A stretch of DNA of 21,566 nt from the NCBI GenBank assembly GCA_964601265.1, contig CAZRMT010000022.1, positions 1 through 21,566 of the forward strand, written 5' to 3'. The notes below the pieces were generated by a model that saw nothing but the letters and a program-made list of their open reading frames with translations, ran no database searches and had not been told where the DNA came from. The stretch is from UBA4675 sp964601265. GTDB taxonomy: Bacteria; Bacillota; Clostridia; Christensenellales; Borkfalkiaceae. Positions 14,205 to 21,566 of the stretch are shown piece by piece; position 1 is the first letter of the stretch; each line of letters begins with the position of its first letter. The translations under genes and the position numbers were made by a program.

Positions 14205-14783
14205 CAGTAGCGACGCCACTTCCCTCTGCGCCATTGCTATTCCGTTTTTAAGTCCGTACCGAAGCACCATAATTTTATACTCCCTCTCGTCCAGACATTC
14301 CTCTATGATTTTCTTTACTTTTTCGATAAATATTTCCCTTTCGACGCCCTCTATAACGCTTTCGCCCTCGTCGCTTAAAAGGTCTATTAAAGACAGCTCG
14401 TTGCCGTCTTTATCTCTGCCCACGACGTCGTTTAAATACACGGTTCCCGCATACTTTTTGTTAGAACGGAGCAACATTAAAATTTCGTTTTCGATACACC
14501 GCGCGGTGTAAGTGGCAAGCAAAGTTCCTTTATCGGGCGAATAGGTATTTATCGCCTTTATAAGTCCCACGGTGCCTACCGAAATTAAATCATCCGTATC
14601 CTCCGCACCTTGATATTTTTTAACGATGTGCGCAACCAACCTTAAATTGTGAGAAATAAGCATTTCTTTGGCGTGTTTATCGCCCGTTTGCCTAAACTCG
14701 GTCAAGTATTTTTTCTCTTCTTCGCTACTTAAAGGTTTAGGAAAAGTGCTACCCTTTATCGCCGAACAAAAGAAAATTATTTT
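14112..14783 (-). CDS. sigK: RNA polymerase sporulation sigma factor SigK (pro-SigK), 5' end lost in gap
   Basis: 224 codons are readable; the reading frame runs without a stop from 14112 straight into the assembly gap, so the true start lies in the N-run. The TTG at 14705 is an internal Leu, not a start. The upstream part reads KIIFFCSAIKGSTFPKPLSSEEEKKYL when assembled from two pieces (KIIFFCSAIKG and STFPKPLSSEEEKKYL). This aligns with the pro-peptide and mature start of Bacillus pro-SigK, including the conserved PLSS-EEKKYL. Region 2 follows (HNLRLVAHIVKK, then DDLISVGTVGLIKAI and LATYTARCIENEI), then region 4 with the HTH REVASLLKISRSYVSRLEK. It directs late mother-cell transcription during sporulation after membrane-linked removal of the pro-sequence. 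Its 3' end is duplicated beyond the Fic gene. Confidence 0.93.
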   Translation of the reverse strand, partial: KIIFFCSAIKGSTFPKPLSSEEEKKYLTEFRQTGDKHAKEMLISHNLRLVAHIVKKYQGAEDTDDLISVGTVGLIKAINTYSPDKGTLLATYTARCIENEILMLLRSNKKYAGTVYLNDVVGRDKDGNELSLIDLLSDEGESVIEGVEREIFIEKVKKIIEECLDEREYKIMVLRYGLKNGIAMAQREVASLLKISRSYVSRLEKTAFTKIRKALNERSVTLE

Positions 14784-14883
14784 NNNNNNNNNNNNNNNNN
14801 NNNNNNNNNNNNNNNNNNNNNNNNNNNNNNNNNNNNNNNNNNNNNNNNNNNNNNNNNNNNNNNNNNNNNNNNNNNNNNNNNNN
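14784..14883. other. Assembly gap of 100 N
   Basis: Exactly 100 N, a conventional placeholder for a scaffold join, so the true distance and content are unknown. The sigK start lies in it, and a possible short ORF on the trhP side runs into it. Confidence 0.98.
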
Positions 14884-14932
14884 ATCTAAAAAATTTGTTT
14901 AATAAGTAGCCCGTTTTTAAACTTGTAGACAT
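14884..14932 (-). CDS. Possible 5' fragment of a gene following trhP, cut by the gap
   Basis: An ATG at 14932 opens a frame of 16 codons (MSTSLKTGYLLNKFFR) with no stop before the gap, 16 bases after the trhP stop codon. The ribosome site is weak (ATAGGCG). It is too short to identify or to be sure it is coding. Confidence 0.25.
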
Positions 14933-14948
14933 AATAACGCCTATAAAA

Positions 14949-16157
14949 CTATTTACGCAGTATGTCTCCCTCGGTGAGCTTGATTTCGCTTTTGATATAT
15001 AAAGTCTGTTGCACGATTTTTGCGTCCTCTACTCGCTCGCCCTCCTCGGTGTAAATTTCGTCAGCTTTGATTTTTTTAAGAAAATTGTCGTCCGACGACA
15101 ATACTTCAAGCTCGTCGCCCGATTGAAAACGATTACGCATTTCTATAACTATACTCTTTCTTTCTTCGTCGTAACCCTTGACTACGGCTATAAATTTCCC
15201 CGTGCCTTTGGACTGCGAATTGTCGTGATTTACCGTTTGCTTGTTTTCCCCGAACGCATACGCCGTGGTAAACGCTCTATGAGCCGTTTTTTCGAGTTCT
15301 TGGATATATAGGGGGTTTTCTCTATACTTTTCGCCCTCTTTTGCCATTTGGTCGAAAGCTCGCCTATAAGCGTTTATAACGGTGGCTAAATAGTACTCGC
15401 TTTTCATTCTTCCCTCGACTTTAAAGGAAACTATTCCCGCCTTTGCCATTTCGCTTAAATGTTCTATCATATTGAGGTCTTTCGAGTTGAGAATATACGA
15501 GCCTCTTTCGTCTTGACTTAGCTCGTAAAAATCGCCCTCTCGCCCGACTTCTCTTATTTCGTATTTCCACCTGCACGCTTGAACGCAGTCGCCCGAATTT
15601 GCGTCGCGCTTGGAAAAATATTCGCTAAGCAAGCACCTACCGCTGTAACTTATGCACATTGCGCCGTGGCAAAACGCCTCTAACTCTATATCGGGTACGT
15701 AGTCGTGAATTTCCTTTATTTCCTTTAAAGAAAGCTCCCTTGCAAGCACCACTCTTTCCGCTCCTAATTCTCGCCAAAAGGCAACCGCCTCTTTATTGGT
15801 GATATTGGCTTGCGTGGACACGTGAATGGCAAGAGCGGGGGCAACGCGTTTGATTATTCGCATAACGCCTACGTCGCTGACTATTACCGCGTCGACGGAT
15901 ATTTCGGCTAAATACTTTACAAAACGCTCCACCTTTTCCATATCGTCGTTTTTGGCGTAAATATTTACCGCAACGTATATTTTTTTGCCGTGAGAATGGA
16001 CGAACTCTGCCGCCTCTTTTAACTCTTCGTCTGTAAAATTATCCGCTTGCGCGCGCAAGGACAGATTTTTTCCGCCTACGTACACGGCGTCCGCACCGAA
16101 TTTTACGGCTGTTTTAAGTTTTTCGAAATTGCCCGCAGGCGAAAGTAATTCTAACAT
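14949..16157 (-). CDS. trhP: U32-family protein, prephenate-dependent tRNA uridine-34 hydroxylase (TrhP/YrrO type)
   Basis: 402 residues from the ATG at 16157, with AAGGA 5 bases upstream; an in-frame GTG at 16175 would overlap the end of trmR and is less likely. The U32 signature EAFCHGAMCISYSGRCLLSE is at about 160-179. Cys163, Cys168, Cys175, Cys191 and Cys195 include the conserved cysteines that hold an iron-sulphur cluster in this family. Formerly annotated as collagenase-like peptidases, these proteins make 5-hydroxyuridine at tRNA position 34 using prephenate. The partner gene for the next step, trmR, ends 1 base upstream, so the pathway is encoded in one unit. The gene ends just before the assembly gap. 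Confidence 0.85.
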   Translation of the reverse strand: MLELLSPAGNFEKLKTAVKFGADAVYVGGKNLSLRAQADNFTDEELKEAAEFVHSHGKKIYVAVNIYAKNDDMEKVERFVKYLAEISVDAVIVSDVGVMRIIKRVAPALAIHVSTQANITNKEAVAFWRELGAERVVLARELSLKEIKEIHDYVPDIELEAFCHGAMCISYSGRCLLSEYFSKRDANSGDCVQACRWKYEIREVGREGDFYELSQDERGSYILNSKDLNMIEHLSEMAKAGIVSFKVEGRMKSEYYLATVINAYRRAFDQMAKEGEKYRENPLYIQELEKTAHRAFTTAYAFGENKQTVNHDNSQSKGTGKFIAVVKGYDEERKSIVIEMRNRFQSGDELEVLSSDDNFLKKIKADEIYTEEGERVEDAKIVQQTLYIKSEIKLTEGDILRK

Positions 16158-16158
16158 T

Positions 16159-16740
16159 TTATCCTTTATATACACTGCAACTTATTCCGTCGCCCGTTCG
16201 TATCAGTTCGCTGTCGTATTTTCCGCCTTGAAAAACGTACTTTAAATACTCTCTCATATTGACGACTATCGTTTTTTGGCGGTGAACGAAGGGAACTTTT
16301 CCCTCGATATACCCCCTATACAAAACGTTGTCGGCAACTATCAACGCGTTTTTTTCGAGCAACGGCTCTATTAAAATAAGATTTTTTAAATACTTGCTTT
16401 TGGCTCCGTCCAAAAACACGAAATCGTACTTTTCATGTAAAGAGGGAATAACCTCTAAACTGTCCCCGAGTAGCGGAGTTATTCTTTCGCTTAAAGAAAA
16501 CTCTTTAAAGTTTTCCACGGCGGTTAAATAGCTTTTTTCCCTTATCTCTATCGTGGTGATTTTTGCGTTTGTAACGCTAGCGAGCGCTATCGCACTCATT
16601 CCCGTGGCGGTGCCTATTTCCAAAATATTTTTAGGGTTTTTTTCTTTTGCCTTTTCAAGTAGCGTTTTATATCCCCCCTCTAAAATGGTGGGAACGCCTT
16701 GACTACGGTAAAAAGCCCTTAAAGAACTCAATTTATCCAT
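16159..16740 (-). CDS. trmR: tRNA 5-hydroxyuridine methyltransferase (TrmR/YrrM type)
   Basis: 193 residues, an O-methyltransferase of the class I fold. SAM-binding motif ILEIGTATGMSAIALAS (about 39-55), acidic TIEIREK at the end of strand 2, GDSLEV, and the metal-site FLDGAKSKYL and DNVLYRG. By family and by its place next to trhP it should turn 5-hydroxyuridine-34 into 5-methoxyuridine, tuning wobble decoding. It starts 2 bases after the rnj stop with no clear ribosome site, so it is probably translated by coupling. Generic catechol-type O-methyltransferase is the alternative, less likely given the neighbour. Confidence 0.85.
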   Translation of the reverse strand: MDKLSSLRAFYRSQGVPTILEGGYKTLLEKAKEKNPKNILEIGTATGMSAIALASVTNAKITTIEIREKSYLTAVENFKEFSLSERITPLLGDSLEVIPSLHEKYDFVFLDGAKSKYLKNLILIEPLLEKNALIVADNVLYRGYIEGKVPFVHRQKTIVVNMREYLKYVFQGGKYDSELIRTGDGISCSVYKG

Positions 16741-16742
16741 AA

Positions 16743-18416
16743 TTACAACTGCGTGACGATAGGCAGTATCACGGGGCAGTGCGTAAGCTTTTTATACGCA
16801 TAAGAACGCATAGTTTTTTTAACCACGCTCCTTATTTCTTGCAAGTCCTTAAACGACTTAAAGTCCGCGCCCGAAATATTTTTGACTATCAAAGACTTTA
16901 ACTCGTCTATATTTTTATCCGAAAGCGTAGTTCCCTTGTTTATAATATCGGGTCCCGAAATTATTTCGCCCGTGTCGCCCGAATAGCCTACAACCGCTAT
17001 TAGTATTCCGTCCTCGGACAAATGCTTCCTGTCCCTTACGACTTCGCCGTTGTCGTCGATATTGCTTCCGTCGACAAGCCTAGAACCGGCTTGGAAAGGC
17101 TCGCCCTTTTTCATTGATTTTGCGGTAAGCTCTACCGTGTCGCCTATTTCGGCAATTAAGGTGTTGCTCTCTTTCATGCCCATACCCTTGGCAAGCGAAA
17201 CGTGCTTTTTTAAATGTCTGTACTCGCCGTGAACGGGAATAAAGAATTTGGGCTTTATCAAGGAGTGCAAAATTTTTAATTCCTCTTGGAACGCGTGCCC
17301 CGAAACGTGAATTTTTTCAAGCGATTCGTAGTACACTTCCGCACCCGTTTTGTAAAGGTTGTTTATTACCTTGTATATGTTTTTTTCGTTCCCCGGGATA
17401 GGCGAAGCGGATATGATAATAGCGTCGTTTGCGCCTATTTTCACTTGCGGATAATCGCCGTAAGCCATACGAGTTAAAACGCTCATAGGTTCTCCTTGCG
17501 AACCCGTGGATACTATTACTATATCTTTATCGGCAAAGTTTTTACTGCATTCTATGTCGACTATTACGTTTTCGGGAATATTTAGCTCCCCTATTTTAGA
17601 AGCCGCTTCCGCAACGTTTAACATACTTCTGCCCGAAAAGGCAACCTTTCTTTTGTACTTTATCGCAATATTGATAATTTGTTGCAACCTATGCACGTTG
17701 GAAGAAAAGGTCGCGATTATTATACGCTTTTTTAAGTTTTCGGCAAAAAGTCTGTCGAAAGTGGCGCCGACTACCGTTTCGCTCGGGGCATAGCCCGCCC
17801 TTTCCACGTTGGTGGATTCGCACATTAAAAGCAGTACGCCCTTTTTGCCTATTTCGGAAATTCTCGTTATGTCCATTACTTGTCCGTTGATGGGCGTTAA
17901 GTCTATTTTGAAATCTCCGCTATGGAAAACTACGCCCACGGGAGTGGTGATAGACAGCGCGCACGCACCCGTTATGGAGTGATTTACGTTTATAAATTCC
18001 ACTTTAAAACACCCGAGCGTTATATGCGTTCCCGCATTGACGGAATTGAAAATATAGTCGTTTATTTTATGTTCCCTCATCTTGTTTTCGGCAAGGGTAA
18101 GCGTTAATTTAGTACCGAAAACGGGAACGTTTAATTCCTTTAAAAGATACGCAAGTCCGCCTATATGGTCTTCGTGCCCGTGCGTAAGCACCACGCCCCT
18201 CACTCTGTCTTTATTGTTTATAAGATACGATATATCTTGAACGACTAGGTCTATCCCCGGCATATCTTCGGTAGGAAAGGCAAGCCCTGCGTCCACTACG
18301 ATAATATCTTTACCGTATTCGAAAGCGGTCATATTTTTACCTATTTCTCCCACTCCGCCTAGAAATCTTATATATAATTTGCGTTTATCTTGTTTTTGTT
18401 TTGGTTTTTGTTTCAT
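16743..18416 (-). CDS. rnj: Ribonuclease J
   Basis: 557 residues, the usual RNase J length. The metallo-beta-lactamase core has THGHEDH (78-84) with His79, His81, Asp83 and His84 as zinc ligands; the later SGDFK and the RNase J-typical ESTN motif are present; the beta-CASP insert and a C-terminal domain follow. It acts as a 5'-3' exonuclease and endonuclease in mRNA decay and rRNA maturation. The N-terminus is Lys/Gln-rich. GGAGA lies 5 bases upstream of the ATG. It heads the rnj-trmR-trhP run. I cannot tell whether it is the J1 or J2 paralogue. Confidence 0.95.
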   Translation of the reverse strand: MKQKPKQKQDKRKLYIRFLGGVGEIGKNMTAFEYGKDIIVVDAGLAFPTEDMPGIDLVVQDISYLINNKDRVRGVVLTHGHEDHIGGLAYLLKELNVPVFGTKLTLTLAENKMREHKINDYIFNSVNAGTHITLGCFKVEFINVNHSITGACALSITTPVGVVFHSGDFKIDLTPINGQVMDITRISEIGKKGVLLLMCESTNVERAGYAPSETVVGATFDRLFAENLKKRIIIATFSSNVHRLQQIINIAIKYKRKVAFSGRSMLNVAEAASKIGELNIPENVIVDIECSKNFADKDIVIVSTGSQGEPMSVLTRMAYGDYPQVKIGANDAIIISASPIPGNEKNIYKVINNLYKTGAEVYYESLEKIHVSGHAFQEELKILHSLIKPKFFIPVHGEYRHLKKHVSLAKGMGMKESNTLIAEIGDTVELTAKSMKKGEPFQAGSRLVDGSNIDDNGEVVRDRKHLSEDGILIAVVGYSGDTGEIISGPDIINKGTTLSDKNIDELKSLIVKNISGADFKSFKDLQEIRSVVKKTMRSYAYKKLTHCPVILPIVTQL

Positions 18417-18494
18417 TTAATCTCCGTTAATGTTTATTTTTTATCTATGGTTGTTTTTGAATATGAATGACGGTTTTTTATAGCTTTTTTATAA

Positions 18495-18542
18495 GGATGA
18501 GATTCCCACGTCGCAACTAATCGTTGCTCCTCTGAATGACAG
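18495..18542 (+). repeat. Intergenic repeat, copy 3 (same flanks as the copy at 17-55)
   Basis: GGATGAGATTCCCACGTCG and TCCTCTGAATGACAG flank a perfect 5-bp hairpin, GCAAC-TAATC-GTTGC (18513-18527). The left-end copy has CTACG in the same place. It leads directly into the tandem repeat and hairpin array. Confidence 0.75.
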
Positions 18543-18731
18543 TTTATATAGCTCTCTGTCCTTAACTTGCCATAAGGCAAACTTCACTCGCCGATAGGCG
18601 TACTTCACTTGCGACAGCAAACTTCACGTACCGTTAGGTACTCTTCACTTGCAACGCAATGACAGTTTATATAGCTCCCTGTCCGCAACTTGCCGTAAGG
18701 CAAACTTCACTCGCCGATAGGTGCACTTCAC
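18535..18731 (+). repeat. Tandem repeat with a 123-bp period (about 1.6 copies)
   Basis: AATGACAGTTTATATAGC, then CTGTCC, then TTGCC-x-TAA-GGCAA and ACTTCACTCGCCGATAGG occur at 18535-18609 and again at 18658-18731. The offset is 123 bases, with few mismatches. Each copy also holds GACAG...CTGTC, which can pair. Similarity ends at 18731. Confidence 0.85.
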
Positions 18732-18749
18732 CTGCAAAACTGCGTTTTG
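18567..18749. repeat. Array of small hairpins joined by a constant TTCAC linker
   Basis: Stem-loop units in order: TTGCC-ATAA-GGCAA, CGCC-GATA-GGCG, TTGC-GACA-GCAA, GTACC-GTTA-GGTAC, TTGC-AAC-GCAA; then in the second repeat TTGCC-GTAA-GGCAA, CGCC-GATA-GGTG and CAAAAC-TGC-GTTTTG. ACTTCAC (once TCTTCAC) separates most units. Stems differ in sequence but stay paired. This fills the 390-base gap between valS and rnj together with the repeat at 18495; I see no gene in the gap. Confidence 0.8.
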
Positions 18750-18764
18750 TAAAACAAGGCTAAA

Positions 18765-18797
18765 CCGCCCGTAACCGAATATTAGGGCTACGGGTGG
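18765..18797 (-). terminator. Probable terminator of valS
   Basis: CCGCCCGTAACC pairs with GGCTACGGGTGG across a 9-base loop (one mismatch, one wobble), 10 bases past the valS stop. On the minus strand it is followed by a T-rich but interrupted tail (TTTAGCCTTGTTTT). Confidence 0.65.
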
Positions 18798-18806
18798 CTT
18801 AATAAA

Positions 18807-21434
18807 TTATCTTTCGTATTCTTTTAAAGTAATTAGTAACTTCTCCCTCTGCTCGGTGTACTTTTCAACCTTTTGCCTTTCAGCCTCGATTAGTTCCTTG
18901 GGGGCTTTTGAAGTAAATCCGCTGTTGGATAACTTGCCTTGCGCCCTCTTTATCTCGTTTTCGGTTTTTTCTATCTCCGCTTTTATTCTCGCTATTTCTT
19001 TGTCGAAGTCCACAAGTTCGCCAAGCGGAATAAATATTTGTACGTCGCCGATTATATCCGACTGGCATTTTTCGGTAATTTCTTCCTTTCCGCCGACGAA
19101 TATTATCTTCTCTATTCCCGCAAGTCTTTTTATGTTGTTTGCTTGCTCGTTTATGGTCTTTTTCTTTTCCGCAACGACGTATAGGTCGACTTTTTTGGAC
19201 GGAGCGCAACCGAGAGTGTTTTTAGCGTTTCTTACGCTCTTGATTATTCCCATTACGATTTCCATTTCGGCTTCTGCCTTTCTGAAAGCGAAACGGGGAT
19301 TATATCTCGGGAAGTCGCTAGTGATTAGCTTGCCCTCTTTGTTAGGAATAGACGCGTAAATTTCTTCCGTTACGAAAGGAATAAACGGGTGTAAAAGCTT
19401 TAACGTTTGTCCGAGTACGTGAACGAGTACGCTTACCGTATTGCTCTTTTCTTCTTCGTCTTCGGAATACAAAGCGTTTTTGCTAAGCTCTATATACCAG
19501 TCGCAGAAGTCGTCCCAAACGAAAGACTGTAACTCGCTTGCTACGTTGCCAAGTTCGTACTTGTCCATATTAAGCGTTACGTTTTTGATTACGTCGTTTA
19601 ATTTTGCCAAAATCCATTTGTCTGCGGAAGTCAACTGCTCTTTCGTGACGGGCGTAACGTCGACGTTTTCGGTATTCATCAATACGAAACGAGAAGCATT
19701 CCAAATTTTGTTGATAAAGTTACGGCAACCCTCTAATTTTTCCTTGGAAAATCTGGTGTCGTTTCCTGCACTTATACCGTTTACGAGCGAAAATCTTAAA
19801 GTGTCGGCGCCGAATTCGTCTATTATCTCTAAGGGGTCTATTCCGTTACCCAAGGACTTACTCATTTTTCTGCCTTGGCTGTCTCTTACTATGCCGTGAA
19901 TAAGCACTTCTCTAAACGGAACTTTTTTCATATGCTCTATTCCGCTGAAAATCATTCTCGCAACCCAGAAGAAAATTATATCGTACGCGGTAACGAGTAG
20001 GTCGGTCGGATAAAAATATTTTAAGTCTTCCGTCTTGTCGGGGTACCCTAGCGTTGAGAACGGCCACAAAGCGGAGGAAAACCAAGTATCCAAAACGTCC
20101 TCGTCTTGTTTAATATTCTTTCCTTTACATTTAGTGCAAACTTCTACGTCCGTCTTGGAAACCATAACTTGTCCGCAGTCTTGACAGTAGTATGCGGGAA
20201 TTCTGTGTCCCCACCAAAGTTGACGGGAAATACACCAATCCTTAATATTTTCCATCCAGTTGTAGTAAATTTTAGTAAATCTTTCGGGAATGAAGCACAC
20301 CTTTTTGTCGTCGACCGCTTTTATTGCGGGTTCCGCCAAAGGCTTCATTTTAACGAACCATTGTTTGGATATAATAGGCTCTACGCTGGTATGACAACGG
20401 TAACAATGCCCTACGTTGTGCGCGTGCGGTTCGATTTTGACTAAATTGCCTAACTTTTCAAGCTCGTCAACCGTTTGCTTTCTCGCTTCAAAGCGGTCTA
20501 ATCCCTCGAATTTGCCCGCAAAAGAGTTCATAGTTCCGTCGTCGTTCATAACGCGGATAACCTCTAAATTGTGTCGAAGTCCTACGTTAAAGTCGTTGGG
20601 GTCGTGCGCAGGGGTGATTTTAACCGCACCCGTTCCGAATTCGGTTTCTACATATTCGTCGTAAATAAGCGGAATTTCCTTGTTTAGAATAGGTAAAACA
20701 AGCATTTTGCCCTCTAATCCCGCATACCTCGGGTCGTTAGGATTGACCGCAACCGCCGTGTCGCCGAACATAGTTTCGGGACGAGTGGTGGCGACCGTTA
20801 CGCTACCGCTTCCGTCGGCAAAATCGTACCTGACGTGCCAAAGGAAAGAATCCTCTTCCGCGTATTCGACTTCCGCGTCGGACAAAGCGGTTTGACAAAC
20901 GGGACAAAAGTTTATAATTCTGCTACCCCTATAAATCAAGCCCTTGTTGTAAAGGTTTACGAAAACTTCTTTTACGGCTTTATTGCATTTTTCGTCCATA
21001 GTGAACGCCAAACGGTTCCAATCGCACGAACAACCTAAACTTTTAAGCTGTTCTACTATTCTTCCGCCGTACTTGTCTTTCCAAGCCCAAGCGCGCTTTA
21101 AAAATTCTTCTCTCGTAATATCGTGCTTGTCGATACCCTCTTTTTTGAGTTGCTCGACGATTTTAACTTCCGTTGCGATAGAAGCGTGGTCGGTTCCGGG
21201 GAGCCATAACGCCTCGAACCCTCTCATTCTTTTATATCTCACGATAACGTCTTGTATGGTATCGTTGAGGGCGTGCCCCATATGGAGTTGCCCCGTAATG
21301 TTCGGCGGGGGAATTACTACCGTAAAGGGAACTTTATCGTCGTTAACGTAAGCGGAAAAACTACCGCTCTGCTCCCACTCTTTGTATATTCTGTCCTCAA
21401 AATCCTTGGGATTGTAAGTTTTTGACATTTCCAT
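18807..21434 (-). CDS. valS: Valyl-tRNA synthetase
   Basis: 875 residues, typical bacterial ValRS length. The class I motifs are HMGH (51-54, after PPPNITGQL) and KMSKS (523-527). The editing domain lies between them (ATTRPETMFGDTAV, about 215-228), with Cys pairs CPVC, CYRC and CQDC/CTKC. The anticodon-binding domain and a C-terminal coiled coil (about 805-875, Glu/Lys-rich) complete the chain. It charges tRNA-Val in the cytoplasm and edits mischarged threonine. GGGAG lies 10 bases before the first ATG; a second ATG two codons later is possible. It has its own consensus promoter and a short leader. Confidence 0.97.
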   Translation of the reverse strand: MEMSKTYNPKDFEDRIYKEWEQSGSFSAYVNDDKVPFTVVIPPPNITGQLHMGHALNDTIQDVIVRYKRMRGFEALWLPGTDHASIATEVKIVEQLKKEGIDKHDITREEFLKRAWAWKDKYGGRIVEQLKSLGCSCDWNRLAFTMDEKCNKAVKEVFVNLYNKGLIYRGSRIINFCPVCQTALSDAEVEYAEEDSFLWHVRYDFADGSGSVTVATTRPETMFGDTAVAVNPNDPRYAGLEGKMLVLPILNKEIPLIYDEYVETEFGTGAVKITPAHDPNDFNVGLRHNLEVIRVMNDDGTMNSFAGKFEGLDRFEARKQTVDELEKLGNLVKIEPHAHNVGHCYRCHTSVEPIISKQWFVKMKPLAEPAIKAVDDKKVCFIPERFTKIYYNWMENIKDWCISRQLWWGHRIPAYYCQDCGQVMVSKTDVEVCTKCKGKNIKQDEDVLDTWFSSALWPFSTLGYPDKTEDLKYFYPTDLLVTAYDIIFFWVARMIFSGIEHMKKVPFREVLIHGIVRDSQGRKMSKSLGNGIDPLEIIDEFGADTLRFSLVNGISAGNDTRFSKEKLEGCRNFINKIWNASRFVLMNTENVDVTPVTKEQLTSADKWILAKLNDVIKNVTLNMDKYELGNVASELQSFVWDDFCDWYIELSKNALYSEDEEEKSNTVSVLVHVLGQTLKLLHPFIPFVTEEIYASIPNKEGKLITSDFPRYNPRFAFRKAEAEMEIVMGIIKSVRNAKNTLGCAPSKKVDLYVVAEKKKTINEQANNIKRLAGIEKIIFVGGKEEITEKCQSDIIGDVQIFIPLGELVDFDKEIARIKAEIEKTENEIKRAQGKLSNSGFTSKAPKELIEAERQKVEKYTEQREKLLITLKEYER

Positions 21435-21507
21435 TATAATATTTCTCCCGTCGCTTGTTTCTTATACTCGCCTTAAGAAATTTCTTCCCGTTTAGGCTCG
21501 GTATATA

Positions 21508-21536
21508 ATTATATATTAATAATTTATACTTGTCAA
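21508..21536 (-). promoter_or_regulatory. Consensus promoter of valS
   Basis: TTGACA (21531-21536) and TATAAT (21508-21513) on the minus strand, both perfect with a 17-base spacer. The predicted leader is about 67 bases. It contains two mutually exclusive pairings sharing 21475-21480: TTTCTTA with TAAGAAA (21458-21464 with 21474-21480), or the self-palindrome AAGAAATTTCTT (21475-21486). The leader is too short for a T-box. Confidence 0.88.
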
Positions 21537-21566
21537 TCCAAAACGAGTTGCATTAAACGATTTTTT

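Noticed and set aside
18567..18749. CRISPR-like array (constant short repeat, variable inserts)
   Set aside because: The constant part is only 7 bases, the period is about 16-20 bases, the variable parts are self-complementary hairpins, and no cas genes are present.
21435..21501. T-box riboswitch before valS
   Set aside because: The leader from the consensus promoter is only about 67 bases, too short for a T-box, and I see no specifier or antiterminator structure.

Overview
The window looks like a scaffolded piece of an AT-rich, endospore-forming Clostridia-type (Firmicutes/Bacillota) genome, probably an uncultured lineage. Signs of this are a pro-SigK sporulation sigma factor, RNase J, a TrmR/TrhP (YrrM/YrrO-type) pair, an EF-P gene beside pepP, and Gram-positive-style Shine-Dalgarno sites (AAGGAGA). 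A run of exactly 100 N at 14784-14883 is an assembly gap of unknown true size. It cuts the 5' end of sigK.

Layout. (1) 1-235 holds no gene, only a repeat family with constant flanks and a variable stem. (2) 236-1371, minus strand: a MarR regulator and a nitroreductase, each preceded by a similar CTAA-N5-TTAG palindrome. (3) 1457-9313, minus strand, closely packed: pepP, efp, an SDR oxidoreductase, a heterodimeric ABC exporter (two half-transporters overlapping by ATGA), then two G3E/COG0523 GTPases. One GTPase carries a His-rich metal-binding loop; the other is fused to a TIGR03943/DUF1980-like domain. (4) 9426-10970, minus strand: an ABC-F ATPase whose promoter places the transcript start on the start codon. 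(5) 11097-14074, plus strand, an accessory stretch: a small two-TM protein, a WYL-type putative regulator with an unrecognised N-terminal domain, and a Fic-domain protein with its own DNA-binding head. (6) 14112-14783, minus strand: sigK, truncated by the gap. (7) 14949-18416, minus strand, tightly coupled: rnj, trmR, trhP. (8) 18417-18806, no gene: a tandem repeat and an array of small hairpins. (9) 18807-21434, minus strand: valS behind a consensus promoter.

The most interesting region is 12.9-14.2 kb. The last 31 codons of sigK, stop included, are duplicated on the far side of the Fic gene (12939-13031 against 14112-14204). The four differences are all silent third-position changes. This is what integration into the 3' end of a gene leaves behind: a small islet carrying a Fic gene under a promoter with twin TTCC-N6-GGAA sites. 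No integrase is visible. The second notable item is the hairpin array at 18567-18731, where the linker is constant and the stems change but remain paired.

How the genes work together: rnj-trmR-trhP links RNA decay with wobble-uridine hydroxylation and methylation of tRNA; pepP-efp is a common pairing around translation of proline-rich proteins; the two G3E GTPases point to metal (probably zinc) homeostasis; MarR plus nitroreductase looks like a small inducible redox or xenobiotic unit.
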